A stretch of 14,730 nucleotides of DNA from Muribaculaceae bacterium (GCA_017545095.1 JAFYCU010000277.1:1-14730); one strand, 5' to 3'. Shown: positions 1 through 7,773, counted from the first letter of the stretch. Translations and numbers: made by a program. The notes: a model not told the origin generated them from the sequence alone.

Positions 1-644
1 ACGCGGTAGTAGTTGGTGGTGGCATAGCCGTGGTAGGTGTCGTTGTAGGGGCCTTCGGGAGAGTCGTTTTCCAGCACGGGAGTAAACCATAGTGCTGTCA
101 CGCCCAGCTCGTTCAGATAGTCGAGGTGCTGACGAATGCCTTCCAGGTCTCCACCGTGGCGCACGCTGGGGCGGCTACGGTCGCAGGTGGTGCTGCGCAT
201 GCCGCGCACCACGTTGTTGGCCGGGTTGCCGTCGGCAAAGCGGTCGGGCATGAGCATGTAGAGCACGTCGGCGTTGGTAAACCCACGACGCTGGCTGCCA
301 GCCATCTCGCGCTGGCGCAGCGTGTAGTTGACGGTTTTCTTGGCTTTGCCCAGCTTGAAGTTGAGCGGCATGGTGCCCGCCTGTGCCCCGCTCAGGTTCA
401 TATAGATGAGCAGGTAGTTGGGCGAGTCAAGGCGCACCAGGCTGTCGATCACCGCGCCAGGGTAGGTGGTGGAGACCTCGGCATCGCGGATGCCAGGCCC
501 ATAGACCATCAGCTGCACCGAGGGCACAGCACTGTGCAGACCCACCCACCAGTCGGTGGGCTCGATGCGGTCCACTTTCACCGTGGCCGCCTGCAAGGCC
601 ACCGCCACGGCGGCCATTGCCATCATTAATAACGTCTTTTTCAT
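1..644 (-). CDS. SusA-like neopullulanase / cyclomaltodextrinase, GH13 (N-terminal part, runs off the window)
   Basis: Start codon at 642-644; 214 codons are visible before the left edge. The product begins with a signal peptide (MKKTLLMMAMAAVAVALQA). It continues with a beta-sandwich region of about 100 residues (IEPTDWWVGL, VQLMVYGPGI) typical of the cyclomaltodextrinase N-terminal domain, then the start of a GH13 barrel: LYMLMPDRFADGNPANN, RHGGDLEGI, LDYLNELGVTALWFTPV and YHGYATTNYY. In Bacteroidales, proteins of this build are SusA-type enzymes that cut alpha-1,4 links of maltooligosaccharides or pullulan in the periplasm. The catalytic Asp/Glu/Asp lie beyond the edge, so activity and exact specificity are not seen. 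The start is supported by the signal peptide and by a promoter 50-85 bp upstream. The pullulanase at the other end of the window lies on the same strand and fits the same starch pathway. Confidence 0.88.
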   Translation of the reverse strand, partial: MKKTLLMMAMAAVAVALQAATVKVDRIEPTDWWVGLHSAVPSVQLMVYGPGIRDAEVSTTYPGAVIDSLVRLDSPNYLLIYMNLSGAQAGTMPLNFKLGKAKKTVNYTLRQREMAGSQRRGFTNADVLYMLMPDRFADGNPANNVVRGMRSTTCDRSRPSVRHGGDLEGIRQHLDYLNELGVTALWFTPVLENDSPEGPYNDTYHGYATTNYYR

Positions 645-697
645 ATCTTGTGCGATAAATTATTCATGTTCAGTATGATACCGATGCCTCGTTGTTG

Positions 698-729
698 CAA
701 AATTAGTCAATAAATACAATCCCACCAAA
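698..729 (-). promoter_or_regulatory. Bacteroidetes-type promoter of the GH13 gene
   Basis: On the minus strand this reads TTTG (726-729), 20 bp, then TAATTTTG (698-705), matching the -33/-7 consensus TTTG-N19-21-TAnnTTTG. Transcription would start near 690, leaving a leader of about 45 nt before the ATG at 644. The TTTG lies inside the first unit of a 33-bp tandem repeat. Confidence 0.75.
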
Positions 730-800
730 TTTTTTAGCCTTGATTTTGCAGTTCCCACCAAATTTTTCAAGCCTGATTTTGCGATTCCCACCAAATTTTT
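721..800. repeat. 33-bp tandem repeat, about 2.4 units
   Basis: Units start at 721, 754 and 787, each opening with CCCACCAAATTTTT. The first two are complete and differ at a few bases; the third matches over about 15 bases, then diverges. The repeat lies between the helicase stop and the GH13 gene. On the minus strand every unit offers a TTTGGTGGGA block, the first of which forms the -33 element of the GH13 promoter. Confidence 0.8.
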
Positions 801-857
801 CATTTTGCTTGGGTTTCGAGAAGGCTGGTCGCTCACCGAAAACTACAGATACTCCGG

Positions 858-3365
858 TTACCCCAGCAGTTTACCAATCACGGTGAGCAGGCTCTGCACG
901 GTGTCTTTGTCGCGCACGGGGATGTTGATCGAGGTCTGCCCGGTGACCTCGTCGTGCTTGACGATGGTGTTGACCAACTCGGCGGTTTTTTGAGGCGACA
1001 GCAATGTGGCCACCAGACCGCTGAAGAAGTTCATGCCTTGCTGCACCAATTCGGCTGCCTCGGCAGGCGGTTCTTGCTTTTCGGTCGATGACTCATAGAC
1101 TGGCGATGTGTCGGGTTCTTGCGTGTCGTGGCTTGCAGGGGAAGTCTCGGCGGGGCTTTCGTCATCGTCAGGCATGTCGCGTTCGGTCGAAGCCGGCTCA
1201 TCGGGAGCAGCGGCAGGCTCGGTGTCGTTGGCCTCGACAGTGGGTACCTCTTCTTCGACATTCTCGTTGCTGCCCATCATGGTTTCCAAGTCGCTCATGA
1301 TTTGCTTGAAGGTGCTCTCTTGACGGAAGATGGAGTCCTCGCCGCCATCGAGCACGCCCTCGGCCATCGAGGCTTTGAAACGCAGCTTGCCAATCATCTG
1401 CTCTTCGATGGTTCTGGCGGCTACCAGATTGTAGACCTGGATGTTGCGTTGCTGCCCGATGCGGTAGATGCGGCCAATGCGCTGCTCGAGCACGGCGGGG
1501 TTCCACGGCAGGTCCAGGTTGATGATGGTCGAGGCCACCTGCAGGTTCAGGCCTGTGCTGCCGGCATCGGTCGAGAGAAACACGCGGCACGCGGGGTCGT
1601 CGGTGAAATTGTCGACCAGGTCCTTTCGTTTGGCCGACGGCACGCCGCCATGCAGGTAGGCATACCCGATGTCGCGCTTTTCCAGTTCGGCGGCCACCAG
1701 GCGGGTCATGCGCTCCCATTGACTGAAAATCACCACCTTCTCATCGCCGCTACCCACAATGGTCTCGACCATGCTTATCACTTCATCCACCTTGGTGTCG
1801 TAGCGTGTCTTCTGGTCCAGGATGTAGGTGCTGTCGCACACCATGCGCATCATCGACAGGAGCATCAGCAGCCGCTGGCGGTCTTGCTCGCTCAGGAAAT
1901 GCATCTTTTGCCACTTGAAGATGATTCTTGCCACTTGGGTTTGGTATTCTTCGTGTATGTCGAGCTGTTCAGGGGTGATGGGGATAATCACGTTCTGGTC
2001 CATGCGGCTGGGCAGCTGCAGGCTCACTTCGGCCTTGCGGCGGCGAATCATATAGGGCTTGAGTCGGTGTCCTATTTCGTTCAGGTTCTGGTAGCCGACG
2101 GTGGCTCCCTTCTCATCGGTGATGATGTAACGCTGGCGGAAGTCGTAGTAGGGGCTCAGGCAGTACTGGTCCACTAGTTCCATCATCGAGTAAAGTTCCT
2201 CGAGTTTGTTCTCCAAGGGTGTGCCGGAGAGTATTACCGAGTAGCGCGAATGGATGCGTCGTGCAGCAATCGAGATTTGCGTCTTCCAGTTCTTGAGTCG
2301 CTGTACTTCGTCCATGATGAGCATGTCGGTGCTGAGCATCCCCCACATCTTCACATCGTTGCACGCGGTGTTGTACGACACAATTTTATACGGCTCGGGA
2401 CGGCCATATTGCTCCTTGCGTTTCATTGGTCCTCCTTCAATAACGTGCACCGGACGGGTCTTGCCGGTGAACCGCTCAATTTCGCGTTTCCATTGATATT
2501 TGAGCGAAGTGGGGCACACCACGAGCACCTGGCTGGCATAGCCGGTGGTGAGCAGCACCTCGGCGGCTCCGATGGCCTGGATGGTCTTGCCCAGACCCAT
2601 CTCGTCGGCAATCAGCGCATGGCCGGTGCGGGCGGCAAAGCGTATGCCCTCGCGCTGGTAGGGATAGAGCGTGGTGTGCAACAGCGCGTCGAGCTTGTTG
2701 TCGTCGAACTGCTCCACGGCCATGCTGCGCAGCGGACGCTCGCGCAGCTCGAGCACGTGGGCGGTGGCATCGTCGTAGCAGCGAAAGGTGTCGTCGATGG
2801 CGCGTGCCTCGGCAAGCATCTCAAAGTAGTGGTCGCGGCCATAGGCCGTGAGCACATGGTGGGCATCGAAGTAAGTCTCGGCCAGGCGTTCAAAGTGGCT
2901 GCGGTGGTCGCTGCCGATGCGGATGCGCACCTTGCGCTCGGCACCGTAGTGCAAATACACCGACGTGTAGGACGGCTCTTGCCGCGAACGCAATTGCGAG
3001 TGGTTGCTCAGCCATGACTTCACAGCCTCCAGGTGCTTGCAGGTGTGCAGGCGCGATGTCTTGAAGTCGAGGCACGAGCAGTAGTTCCACTCGCTGTCGG
3101 CTCCGCGATACACCACCTTGTATTTGCGCCTTGTGGATGGGTTGGTCACCACAAACTCCCCCGGAGCCTCGGTCACATCCACGGCCTCGATGCCGAAATG
3201 CTCGTCAAGGGCCGCCTGTTGCCGCAGTTTCACCTGCCACTGCTGAACAGTCATACCCACAGGGCGGCACACATTCGATAGCTTGGCCTCGCCGGTGCGC
3301 TTGCTTGATTTGCGTTTCTGTTTCGTTTGTTTGCTCTTGGATGCTGTGTTCTTGATTGTTGCCAT
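858..3365 (-). CDS. SWIM zinc-finger SNF2-family DNA helicase / translocase
   Basis: An 835-residue Swi2/Snf2 ATPase, expected to move along or remodel DNA in the cytoplasm. A basic Lys/Ser tail comes first, then a SWIM-type zinc motif with C96-x-C98 and C109-x-H111. The SNF2 ATPase core has motif I DEMGLGKT (254-261), motif II MDEVQ (DExx box, about 351-355) and motif III SGTPLENKLEELYS (380-393). The helicase C-terminal lobe has STDAGSTGLNLQ (about 598-609) and LEQRIGRIYRIGQ (626-638). An acidic Pro/Glu/Asp-rich linker (about 698-771) leads to a final 64-residue segment I do not recognise. The reading frame is open upstream to 3506, but the promoter at 3385-3416 lies within that extension, so I start at MATIKNT. 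All core motifs look intact. No methylase, nuclease or other defence partner is adjacent; role unknown beyond DNA transactions. Confidence 0.92.
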   Translation of the reverse strand: MATIKNTASKSKQTKQKRKSSKRTGEAKLSNVCRPVGMTVQQWQVKLRQQAALDEHFGIEAVDVTEAPGEFVVTNPSTRRKYKVVYRGADSEWNYCSCLDFKTSRLHTCKHLEAVKSWLSNHSQLRSRQEPSYTSVYLHYGAERKVRIRIGSDHRSHFERLAETYFDAHHVLTAYGRDHYFEMLAEARAIDDTFRCYDDATAHVLELRERPLRSMAVEQFDDNKLDALLHTTLYPYQREGIRFAARTGHALIADEMGLGKTIQAIGAAEVLLTTGYASQVLVVCPTSLKYQWKREIERFTGKTRPVHVIEGGPMKRKEQYGRPEPYKIVSYNTACNDVKMWGMLSTDMLIMDEVQRLKNWKTQISIAARRIHSRYSVILSGTPLENKLEELYSMMELVDQYCLSPYYDFRQRYIITDEKGATVGYQNLNEIGHRLKPYMIRRRKAEVSLQLPSRMDQNVIIPITPEQLDIHEEYQTQVARIIFKWQKMHFLSEQDRQRLLMLLSMMRMVCDSTYILDQKTRYDTKVDEVISMVETIVGSGDEKVVIFSQWERMTRLVAAELEKRDIGYAYLHGGVPSAKRKDLVDNFTDDPACRVFLSTDAGSTGLNLQVASTIINLDLPWNPAVLEQRIGRIYRIGQQRNIQVYNLVAARTIEEQMIGKLRFKASMAEGVLDGGEDSIFRQESTFKQIMSDLETMMGSNENVEEEVPTVEANDTEPAAAPDEPASTERDMPDDDESPAETSPASHDTQEPDTSPVYESSTEKQEPPAEAAELVQQGMNFFSGLVATLLSPQKTAELVNTIVKHDEVTGQTSINIPVRDKDTVQSLLTVIGKLLG

Positions 3366-3384
3366 GCTACTTTCAATTTGACTG

Positions 3385-3416
3385 CAAAAATACTCAAAAA
3401 GCGTCATGTGGCCAAA
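3385..3416 (-). promoter_or_regulatory. Promoter of the SNF2 helicase gene
   Basis: Minus strand: TTTG (3413-3416), 20 bp, TATTTTTG (3385-3392), a full match to TTTG-N19-21-TAnnTTTG. The leader to the ATG at 3365 would be only about 10-15 nt. This site decides the start codon, because it falls inside the longer reading frame. Confidence 0.75.
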
Positions 3417-3472
3417 TTGGCCTGCCGTTTTTTCACTTATCTGAGATGCCAGGTCCAAATTGTTTCGTGTCG

Positions 3473-3645
3473 TGACTTCGTCGAAGTTACGCTGCGTCTC
3501 GGCCATGCAAAAGCAAAAAACTTCGTCTTTTGTTTTGCATTGCGCTCAACTTGCAGTATTGACTTCGTCGAAGTTACGCTGCGTCTCGGCCATGCAAAAG
3601 CAAAAAACTTCGTCTTTTGTTTTGCATTGCGCTCAACTTGCAGTA
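3473..3645. repeat. Two perfect 86-bp direct repeats in tandem
   Basis: Copies lie at 3473-3558 and 3560-3645 and are identical over all 86 bases, with one base between them (period 87). Each holds a near-palindrome, ACTTCG-T-CGAAGT, at its left end, and a larger hairpin with arms ATGCAAAAGCAAAA and TTTTGTTTTGCAT. The right boundary falls inside the TAACTTTG promoter box of the next gene. The element lies in the divergent gap between the helicase and the dockerin gene and encodes no convincing protein. Confidence 0.9.
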
Positions 3646-3651
3646 ACTTTG
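3621..3651 (+). promoter_or_regulatory. Promoter of the dockerin / GH53 gene pair
   Basis: TTTG (3621-3624), 19 bp, TAACTTTG (3644-3651). The -33 box and spacer lie within the second 86-bp repeat, and the -7 box spans its right edge. The first copy has the same -33 box but reads TATTGACT at -7, so only the second should fire. The expected leader is about 28 nt. Confidence 0.7.
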
Positions 3652-3685
3652 CAAATCATTTGTAAACCCTGTAACCGAGAACAAT

Positions 3686-4585
3686 ATGAGACGCTACTTG
3701 ATTAAATCACTCTTGGCCACCGCCATGTGTTTGGCGGGTGCGCTCGTGTGTGGTGCCGGCGTGCGCGGCGATGCCAATGCCAACGGCACGGTGGACATCG
3801 ACGATGTGAACCTGATGGTTAACGCCATGCTGGGCTGTGCGGGCCAGGACATCGTGTCGCAGGCCGATGTGGACGGCAGCGGCCAGGTGGATATCGACGA
3901 CCTGAACGTGGTCATCAACGTGGTTCTGGGCCTGGCTCCCTCGCAGGGCGTGGCCGAGGCCGTGGACCTGGGGCTACCCAGCGGCACGCGGTGGGCAAGC
4001 TGGAACCTGGGAGCCAGCGGAGAGCGCGACCTTGGCGACGGCTCGTCGTTTGGCGACCGCTACGCCTGGGGCGAGACAGCTCCCAAAGGCGATGACTTTT
4101 ACTATTGGGAAGACGACTACACCGAGGAGAGCTACCTTTATGCCGGCAATCGTATCATGCTCACCGATATCTCTGGCACCGAGTATGATGCCGCATGCGC
4201 ACAGTGGGGCGCTCCTTGGCGAATGCCCACCGTCGACGAGATGCAGGAGCTGTTCGACTTGTGCTCGTGGAAATACGTCACAGTGGAGGGCGAAGTGGAT
4301 CACTGCCTGTGGACGGGCTACATCGTCACCGGTCCTAACGGACGTAGCATTCAGATTCCGATGTTCTATTGCTGGATTGAATATCCTTATGAGCCGTTTG
4401 TCGAAGGCAGCGACACGTGGCATGCCACCTACTGGACTTCGACGCATCGCTTCTACATCGGCAAGAAATATGACCGCGCAGCGGCTACAGCACTGATGTG
4501 GCAAGACGGTGAAATCCTGAACTGCCTGCTCGATGCCCACACGTTTATGGGCAAGTTTATCCGCCCCGTGTGCAGCGGCAAATAA
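3686..4585 (+). CDS. Exported protein: N-terminal dockerin plus Fibrobacter-succinogenes-major-like domain
   Basis: 299 residues. A signal peptide (residues 1 to about 26, ending CGAGVRG) is followed directly by two dockerin-type calcium loops, GDANANGTVDIDD (28-40) and ADVDGSGQVDIDD (60-72), each with its helix (VNLMVNAMLG, LNVVINVVLG). From about residue 92 the protein matches the pattern of the Fib_succ_major domain: VDLGLPSGTRWASWNLGA, YAWGETAPKGDDF, AAQW-type WGAPWRMPTVDEMQELF, TYWTST and a final IRPVCSGK. That domain is common on Bacteroidetes surface proteins and has no established activity. Type I dockerins bind cohesins, so tethering to a partner is the inferred role. The dockerin is N-terminal here, unlike the other dockerin genes in the window. 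GH53 follows 35 bp downstream on the same strand, probably co-transcribed. Confidence 0.85.
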   Translation: MRRYLIKSLLATAMCLAGALVCGAGVRGDANANGTVDIDDVNLMVNAMLGCAGQDIVSQADVDGSGQVDIDDLNVVINVVLGLAPSQGVAEAVDLGLPSGTRWASWNLGASGERDLGDGSSFGDRYAWGETAPKGDDFYYWEDDYTEESYLYAGNRIMLTDISGTEYDAACAQWGAPWRMPTVDEMQELFDLCSWKYVTVEGEVDHCLWTGYIVTGPNGRSIQIPMFYCWIEYPYEPFVEGSDTWHATYWTSTHRFYIGKKYDRAAATALMWQDGEILNCLLDAHTFMGKFIRPVCSGK

Positions 4586-4620
4586 TCGTTAGCAACAGCA
4601 ATCGGCAGTCCGCGATGTGC

Positions 4621-5916
4621 ATGATGAAAACACTCATGATTTGGCTCGCCGCCGTCGTGCTGCTTGCGTCGGCGGCTCTGGCCGATGATGACATGCGATG
4701 GCTGGGCGGCGACATCTCGATGCTGCCCGCACTGCAGCAGCGCGGAGCGGTGTACCGCGACTCGGCCGGGCGCGTCGCCGACCCCTACGACCTCTTTCGC
4801 TGCCAAGGCTGGAACATGATGCGCGTGCGTCTGTTTGTGGACCCGCTGAACGCCAGTGCTACCCACCGCGACGAGGGCGTGTGCCAGGACTTGGCTTACG
4901 TAGCCAATCTGTGCCGCACCATCAAGCAGAAAGGATTTGAGGTGATGCTCGATTTCCACTACAGCGACACCTGGGCTGACCCGGGCAAGCAGTTCACACC
5001 GTTGCGTTGGCAGGGGCTGGATGCTATAGCCCTGGCCGATAGCATCTACCGCTACACGCGCCACTGCCTCGCCACTTTGTGCCAGGCCGGTGCCGAGCCG
5101 ACCATGATTCAGGTGGGTAACGAAATCACCAACGGCCTGTGCTGGCCTGTGGGACGCATCGCCCCCTTGGGCAGCGACAACTGGGATGTGCTCACAAGGT
5201 TGCTCGCCGCCGGCTGCCGGGCTTGCCGCGAGCAGTGCCCTAACGCGCAAATCATCATCCATACCGAGAAGGCCGGCCACTGGCCCGCCACACGTTCCTA
5301 TTACCGCCATCTGGCCGAAGCAGCACTCGACTACGACATCATAGGCTTGAGCTACTATCCCATGTGGCACGGCACCATTCCGAATCTGGGGGCCACCCTC
5401 GACAGCCTCGCCGTCGCCTTTCCCGACAAGCCCGTGATGATGGTGGAGGCGGCCTACTACTACCTGCACGACGGCGTGAATCGGGGCGAGGAGGATTTCT
5501 CGCAATGCCCGCCTGGAACCGTTGAAGGGCAACGGCAGTTCACGACCGACTTGGTGACCGAGTTGCTCCGCCACCCGAATGTCACCGGCCTGTTCTGGTG
5601 GTTCCCCGAGGAAAACGCGCATGGCATCGACCAGCACCGTGGAGGTGGGTTGAACCGGGGACTGTTCGACAGCCGCAGCGGCCGCGCACTGCCCGCACTC
5701 TACGAGCTCTCGCGTTTCCGCGCTGGCGATGGGAGCCATTGTCCCAAATGCCACAGCCGCCATGTGGCGCAGATAGTTTACGGACTGCCCACTTCCGAGA
5801 GGCAAAAGGCCGTTGATGCCGGGCTTATAGTGCCCGGTGGCTGCTCGATTGTCATCCCGTTGTCGAAACGCTACGCGTGCAACGACTGCCACCACCGTTG
5901 GGGGCAAATGTGGTAA
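4621..5916 (+). CDS. Secreted arabinogalactan endo-beta-1,4-galactanase (GH53) with a C-terminal zinc ribbon
   Basis: 431 residues from the chosen ATG, which gives a compact signal peptide (MMKTLMIWLAAVVLLASAALA). In-frame starts at 4570 (overlapping the upstream gene), 4615 and 4624 also exist. The GH53 barrel runs from RWLGGDISMLP to about residue 365, with NMMRVRLFVDP, VMLDFHYSDTWADPGKQ, the acid/base Glu168 in QVGNEITNG and the nucleophile Glu276 in MMVEAAYYY. GH53 enzymes hydrolyse beta-1,4-galactan side chains of pectin. The last 58 residues are a separate small domain with C374-PK-C377, VYGLPTSE, GGC and C420-ND-C423-HHRW, the look of a four-Cys zinc ribbon. Such ribbons are usually cytoplasmic, so this fusion is odd. 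A decayed copy of the ribbon lies at 11242-11436. The composition is GC-rich (36 of 60 bases at 4801-4860). Confidence 0.92.
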   Translation: MMKTLMIWLAAVVLLASAALADDDMRWLGGDISMLPALQQRGAVYRDSAGRVADPYDLFRCQGWNMMRVRLFVDPLNASATHRDEGVCQDLAYVANLCRTIKQKGFEVMLDFHYSDTWADPGKQFTPLRWQGLDAIALADSIYRYTRHCLATLCQAGAEPTMIQVGNEITNGLCWPVGRIAPLGSDNWDVLTRLLAAGCRACREQCPNAQIIIHTEKAGHWPATRSYYRHLAEAALDYDIIGLSYYPMWHGTIPNLGATLDSLAVAFPDKPVMMVEAAYYYLHDGVNRGEEDFSQCPPGTVEGQRQFTTDLVTELLRHPNVTGLFWWFPEENAHGIDQHRGGGLNRGLFDSRSGRALPALYELSRFRAGDGSHCPKCHSRHVAQIVYGLPTSERQKAVDAGLIVPGGCSIVIPLSKRYACNDCHHRWGQMW

Positions 5917-6151
5917 GCCCAGTGATTAGCTAACAATCATTCCACAATCCGCAAGCCATTTCCGTCCATATCTACGATTTTTAGGCAGATTTGGGCGGAA
6001 ATCCGCTGTGGCGGCATCATCGGCGTGTATCGAAGTGTTTCGGTTTTCGGACCGATAGAGGCCGAAACATGGTGTGTGAAGTGGGTATTTATGTGAAGTG
6101 GATTTGCGGCAGCCAGAGTTCATTCAGCCTAAAAAAAACTTCGCCCAAACC
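5917..6151. other. Intergenic stretch after GH53, no gene recognised
   Basis: Two modest hairpins are visible. One pairs ATTTCCGTCC with GGGCGGAAAT around 5957-6002. The other has arms GTTTCGG (6037-6043) and CCGAAAC (6062-6068). Either could end the GH53 transcript, but neither is followed by a T-run. Short frames on both strands have no recognisable domain and I do not call them. Confidence 0.4.
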
Positions 6152-6182
6152 TTTCGTTTTCGGCAAAAAAGTAGTAACTTTG
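6152..6182 (+). promoter_or_regulatory. Probable promoter for the DUF4886-like gene and its long leader
   Basis: TAACTTTG (6175-6182) matches the -7 element exactly. The -33 box is TTTC (6152-6155), one base off, with 19 bp spacing. Transcription from about 6190 would give a leader of roughly 330 nt before the ATG at 6521, unusually long compared with the 10-45 nt leaders elsewhere here. Confidence 0.5.
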
Positions 6183-6337
6183 CCGTGCCATTGCAGCAAC
6201 TGTTGTTGCAGCGTGCCGATTCAGCATTAATTCACCGCACCAAAAACTGATTGCCTATGTAGCATAAACCGTCAGAAGACACAAATACAGAATGGAGTTA
6301 ACTTAGATTCTTGTTCTTGAAAATTGCTAATCTTTAA

Positions 6338-6470
6338 GAGCAACCAAGAGTAAAAGTTGATGCTCACGCTATAATGCGGGGGTTTACGCGTATAAGATTG
6401 CAAGGTGTTTGCTGATAACACAAAAGCGTAGACGAAGTTTCAGTATGCACGCTCTTTTGTTGTCTCAACC
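6338..6470 (+). ncRNA. Candidate structured leader RNA or repeat-derived RNA element
   Basis: A long imperfect hairpin pairs 6414-6429 (GATAACACAAAAGCGT) with 6449-6464 (ACGCTCTTTTGTTGTC), broken by a few bulges. Immediately outside it TCAAC (6465-6469) can pair with GTTGA (6356-6360), enclosing this hairpin, a GCAA/TTGC hairpin near 6400 and a GCG/CGC helix near 6376-6390. The same GTTGA can instead pair with CAAC inside an upstream hairpin, GAGCAAC (6338-6344) against GTTGATGCTC (6356-6365). The two folds exclude each other. I cannot match it to a named RNA family. It may be a regulatory leader, an independent small RNA or a dispersed repeat. Confidence 0.35.
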
Positions 6471-6520
6471 TCCGACGGATTGAAACCACACAATTTGTAG
6501 AACCAATATTTTTTTGTTTT

Positions 6521-7630
6521 ATGAAGAAACATATCATTCACTTGATTGCTATCTTGTTGAGCCTACTCCCAGTTCAGTGGGCAATGGGTTTGGATAAGAG
6601 CAACGCTGTCATGCAGAATAAGCGTACGTTGAGCATGTTGGCAATTGGCAACTCCTATACGCTTGATGCTTTGGCTTATCTACCTGATGTTTTGGAGTCA
6701 TGTTATCCTGATGTGTCGATTAAACTCGGTATTTGCACTGGTCCGAGCTATTCGTTATACACGCAAATGATGTTGCTTCAAGGCGGCAAGTCCATAACGA
6801 ATTTTCATAAATACGAGGATGGGGAATGGGTAACTGAGAGTTATAAGCCTTATCCCGATATTTTGGATGAGCAATGGGATATCATTTCTTTGCAACAAGT
6901 CAGTGTTTACTGCTGCAATTTTAATACCATTGAGCCATATCTGGGACAGGTGGTTCAAACGCTTCGCACACAATACCACCAGTCTGGCAAAATTGCTTGG
7001 TTGCTGCCGCAAGGCTATTCCGATGGCACACCCTATACACCAACACTTGACCGATTAAAAGGGGATTCGCCTGACTACATGATTTACGACACAGAAGGAA
7101 ATCGCATTACCACAAGCGATGATATGTGGACAGCCCAAAAAGATGTCGCAAAGATGACACAAAAGCTGTACTGGACTGATGGTGAGGGTGTCACAAGTCG
7201 TTGCATTGATTTCGTTCTTACGCCAGGAACAGCTTTGCAAGATTTGCGTCAAGCCACCTCGCTTGCCGAAGAAGGAGAAGGCAAGGGCTTGTTCTTCAGT
7301 GATTTGCATGTTCAACAAGGCGGCGGTGCGCTAGTGCAAGCATGGTACATGGCGATGGCTTTGTTCGGGGTTGTACAAGCACAAGTTATCGACACACCCA
7401 ATTGGCCAACAGGCACAGGACGTGGAACGGTAATTGCTATGGATGATGTGAGCCAACAACTGGCCTACACGGCAGCTGTTCAGGCACTCGTAAATCCGTT
7501 CCTTCTTTGCACTACCGATACGGGAGGTGGAGATGGAAATGCTACGATTCGAGGTGATCTCAACGACGACGGCGTAGTGGATGTGCACGACGTGAACTCC
7601 ATCATCAACATTCTGCTTGGAGAGGAGTGA
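6521..7630 (+). CDS. Exported DUF4886 / SGNH-hydrolase-like protein with a single C-terminal dockerin repeat
   Basis: 369 residues. Signal peptide residues 1 to about 23 (MKKHIIHLIAILLSLLPVQWAMG). The core matches DUF4886 proteins, an SGNH-hydrolase-like family. LAIGNSYTLDA (40-50) carries the block I Ser45 in the GNS form, DIISLQQVS (120-128) is a conserved strand, and SDLHVQQGGGALVQAWYMAMALFG (260-283) carries the Asp261-x-His263 pair of block V. Family members are presumed esterases or deacetylases; no substrate can be read from the sequence. After a Gly-rich linker (GGGDGN) one dockerin loop, GDLNDDGVVDVHD (345-357), and its helix end the protein. Classical dockerins have two. The gene is AT-richer than its left neighbours (21 of 60 G+C at 6841-6900). 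Its 3' end and following hairpin closely resemble those of the LRR gene. Confidence 0.85.
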   Translation: MKKHIIHLIAILLSLLPVQWAMGLDKSNAVMQNKRTLSMLAIGNSYTLDALAYLPDVLESCYPDVSIKLGICTGPSYSLYTQMMLLQGGKSITNFHKYEDGEWVTESYKPYPDILDEQWDIISLQQVSVYCCNFNTIEPYLGQVVQTLRTQYHQSGKIAWLLPQGYSDGTPYTPTLDRLKGDSPDYMIYDTEGNRITTSDDMWTAQKDVAKMTQKLYWTDGEGVTSRCIDFVLTPGTALQDLRQATSLAEEGEGKGLFFSDLHVQQGGGALVQAWYMAMALFGVVQAQVIDTPNWPTGTGRGTVIAMDDVSQQLAYTAAVQALVNPFLLCTTDTGGGDGNATIRGDLNDDGVVDVHDVNSIINILLGEE

Positions 7631-7650
7631 CGACGGATTGATTTTCGCTG

Positions 7651-7715
7651 AGGCACAAAAAACAATGGGTCAAGCACAAGCTGTTCAGTGTGTGCTTGAC
7701 CCCTATTTTGTGCCT
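7651..7715 (+). terminator. Long two-part hairpin after the DUF4886 gene, probable terminator
   Basis: The outer arms AGGCACAAAA (7651-7660) and TTTTGTGCCT (7706-7715) enclose the inner arms GGGTCAAGCACA (7667-7678) and TGTGCTTGACCC (7691-7702). Both stems are perfect, with a 12-nt loop. The T-run lies in the outer stem instead of after it. A related hairpin follows the LRR gene. Confidence 0.6.
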
Positions 7716-7773
7716 ATGTGCAACAAGGTCTTCTTGTAAATGAAGATAATCTCCCAAAACATTAAAAATGCGC

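Noticed and set aside
858..3365. Helicase as the core of an anti-phage system
   Set aside because: SNF2 proteins occur in some defence systems, but no nuclease, methylase or effector is adjacent here. Its neighbours are a starch enzyme and a dockerin gene with separate promoters.
3366..3506. N-terminal extension of the helicase by 47 residues
   Set aside because: The extension overlaps a perfect promoter (3385-3416) and part of the 86-bp repeat. The internal ATG at 3365 gives a sensible basic N-terminus.
3473..3645. CRISPR-like array
   Set aside because: Only two copies, separated by one base, with no spacers and no cas genes; it is a tandem duplication.
4453..5907. 484-residue antisense frame opposite the GH53 gene, and similar long antisense frames at 1119-2177 and 2250-3017
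   Set aside because: They are mirror frames of GC-rich genes whose own products show clear family motifs. The antisense translations have no recognisable domains and are Gly/Ala/His/Val-rich, as expected of shadows.
5991..6230. 79-residue plus-strand frame and a 65-residue minus-strand frame (5926-6123) after GH53
   Set aside because: Neither has a recognisable domain or signal peptide. The plus frame runs through the TAACTTTG promoter, and the region is better explained by hairpins and a promoter.
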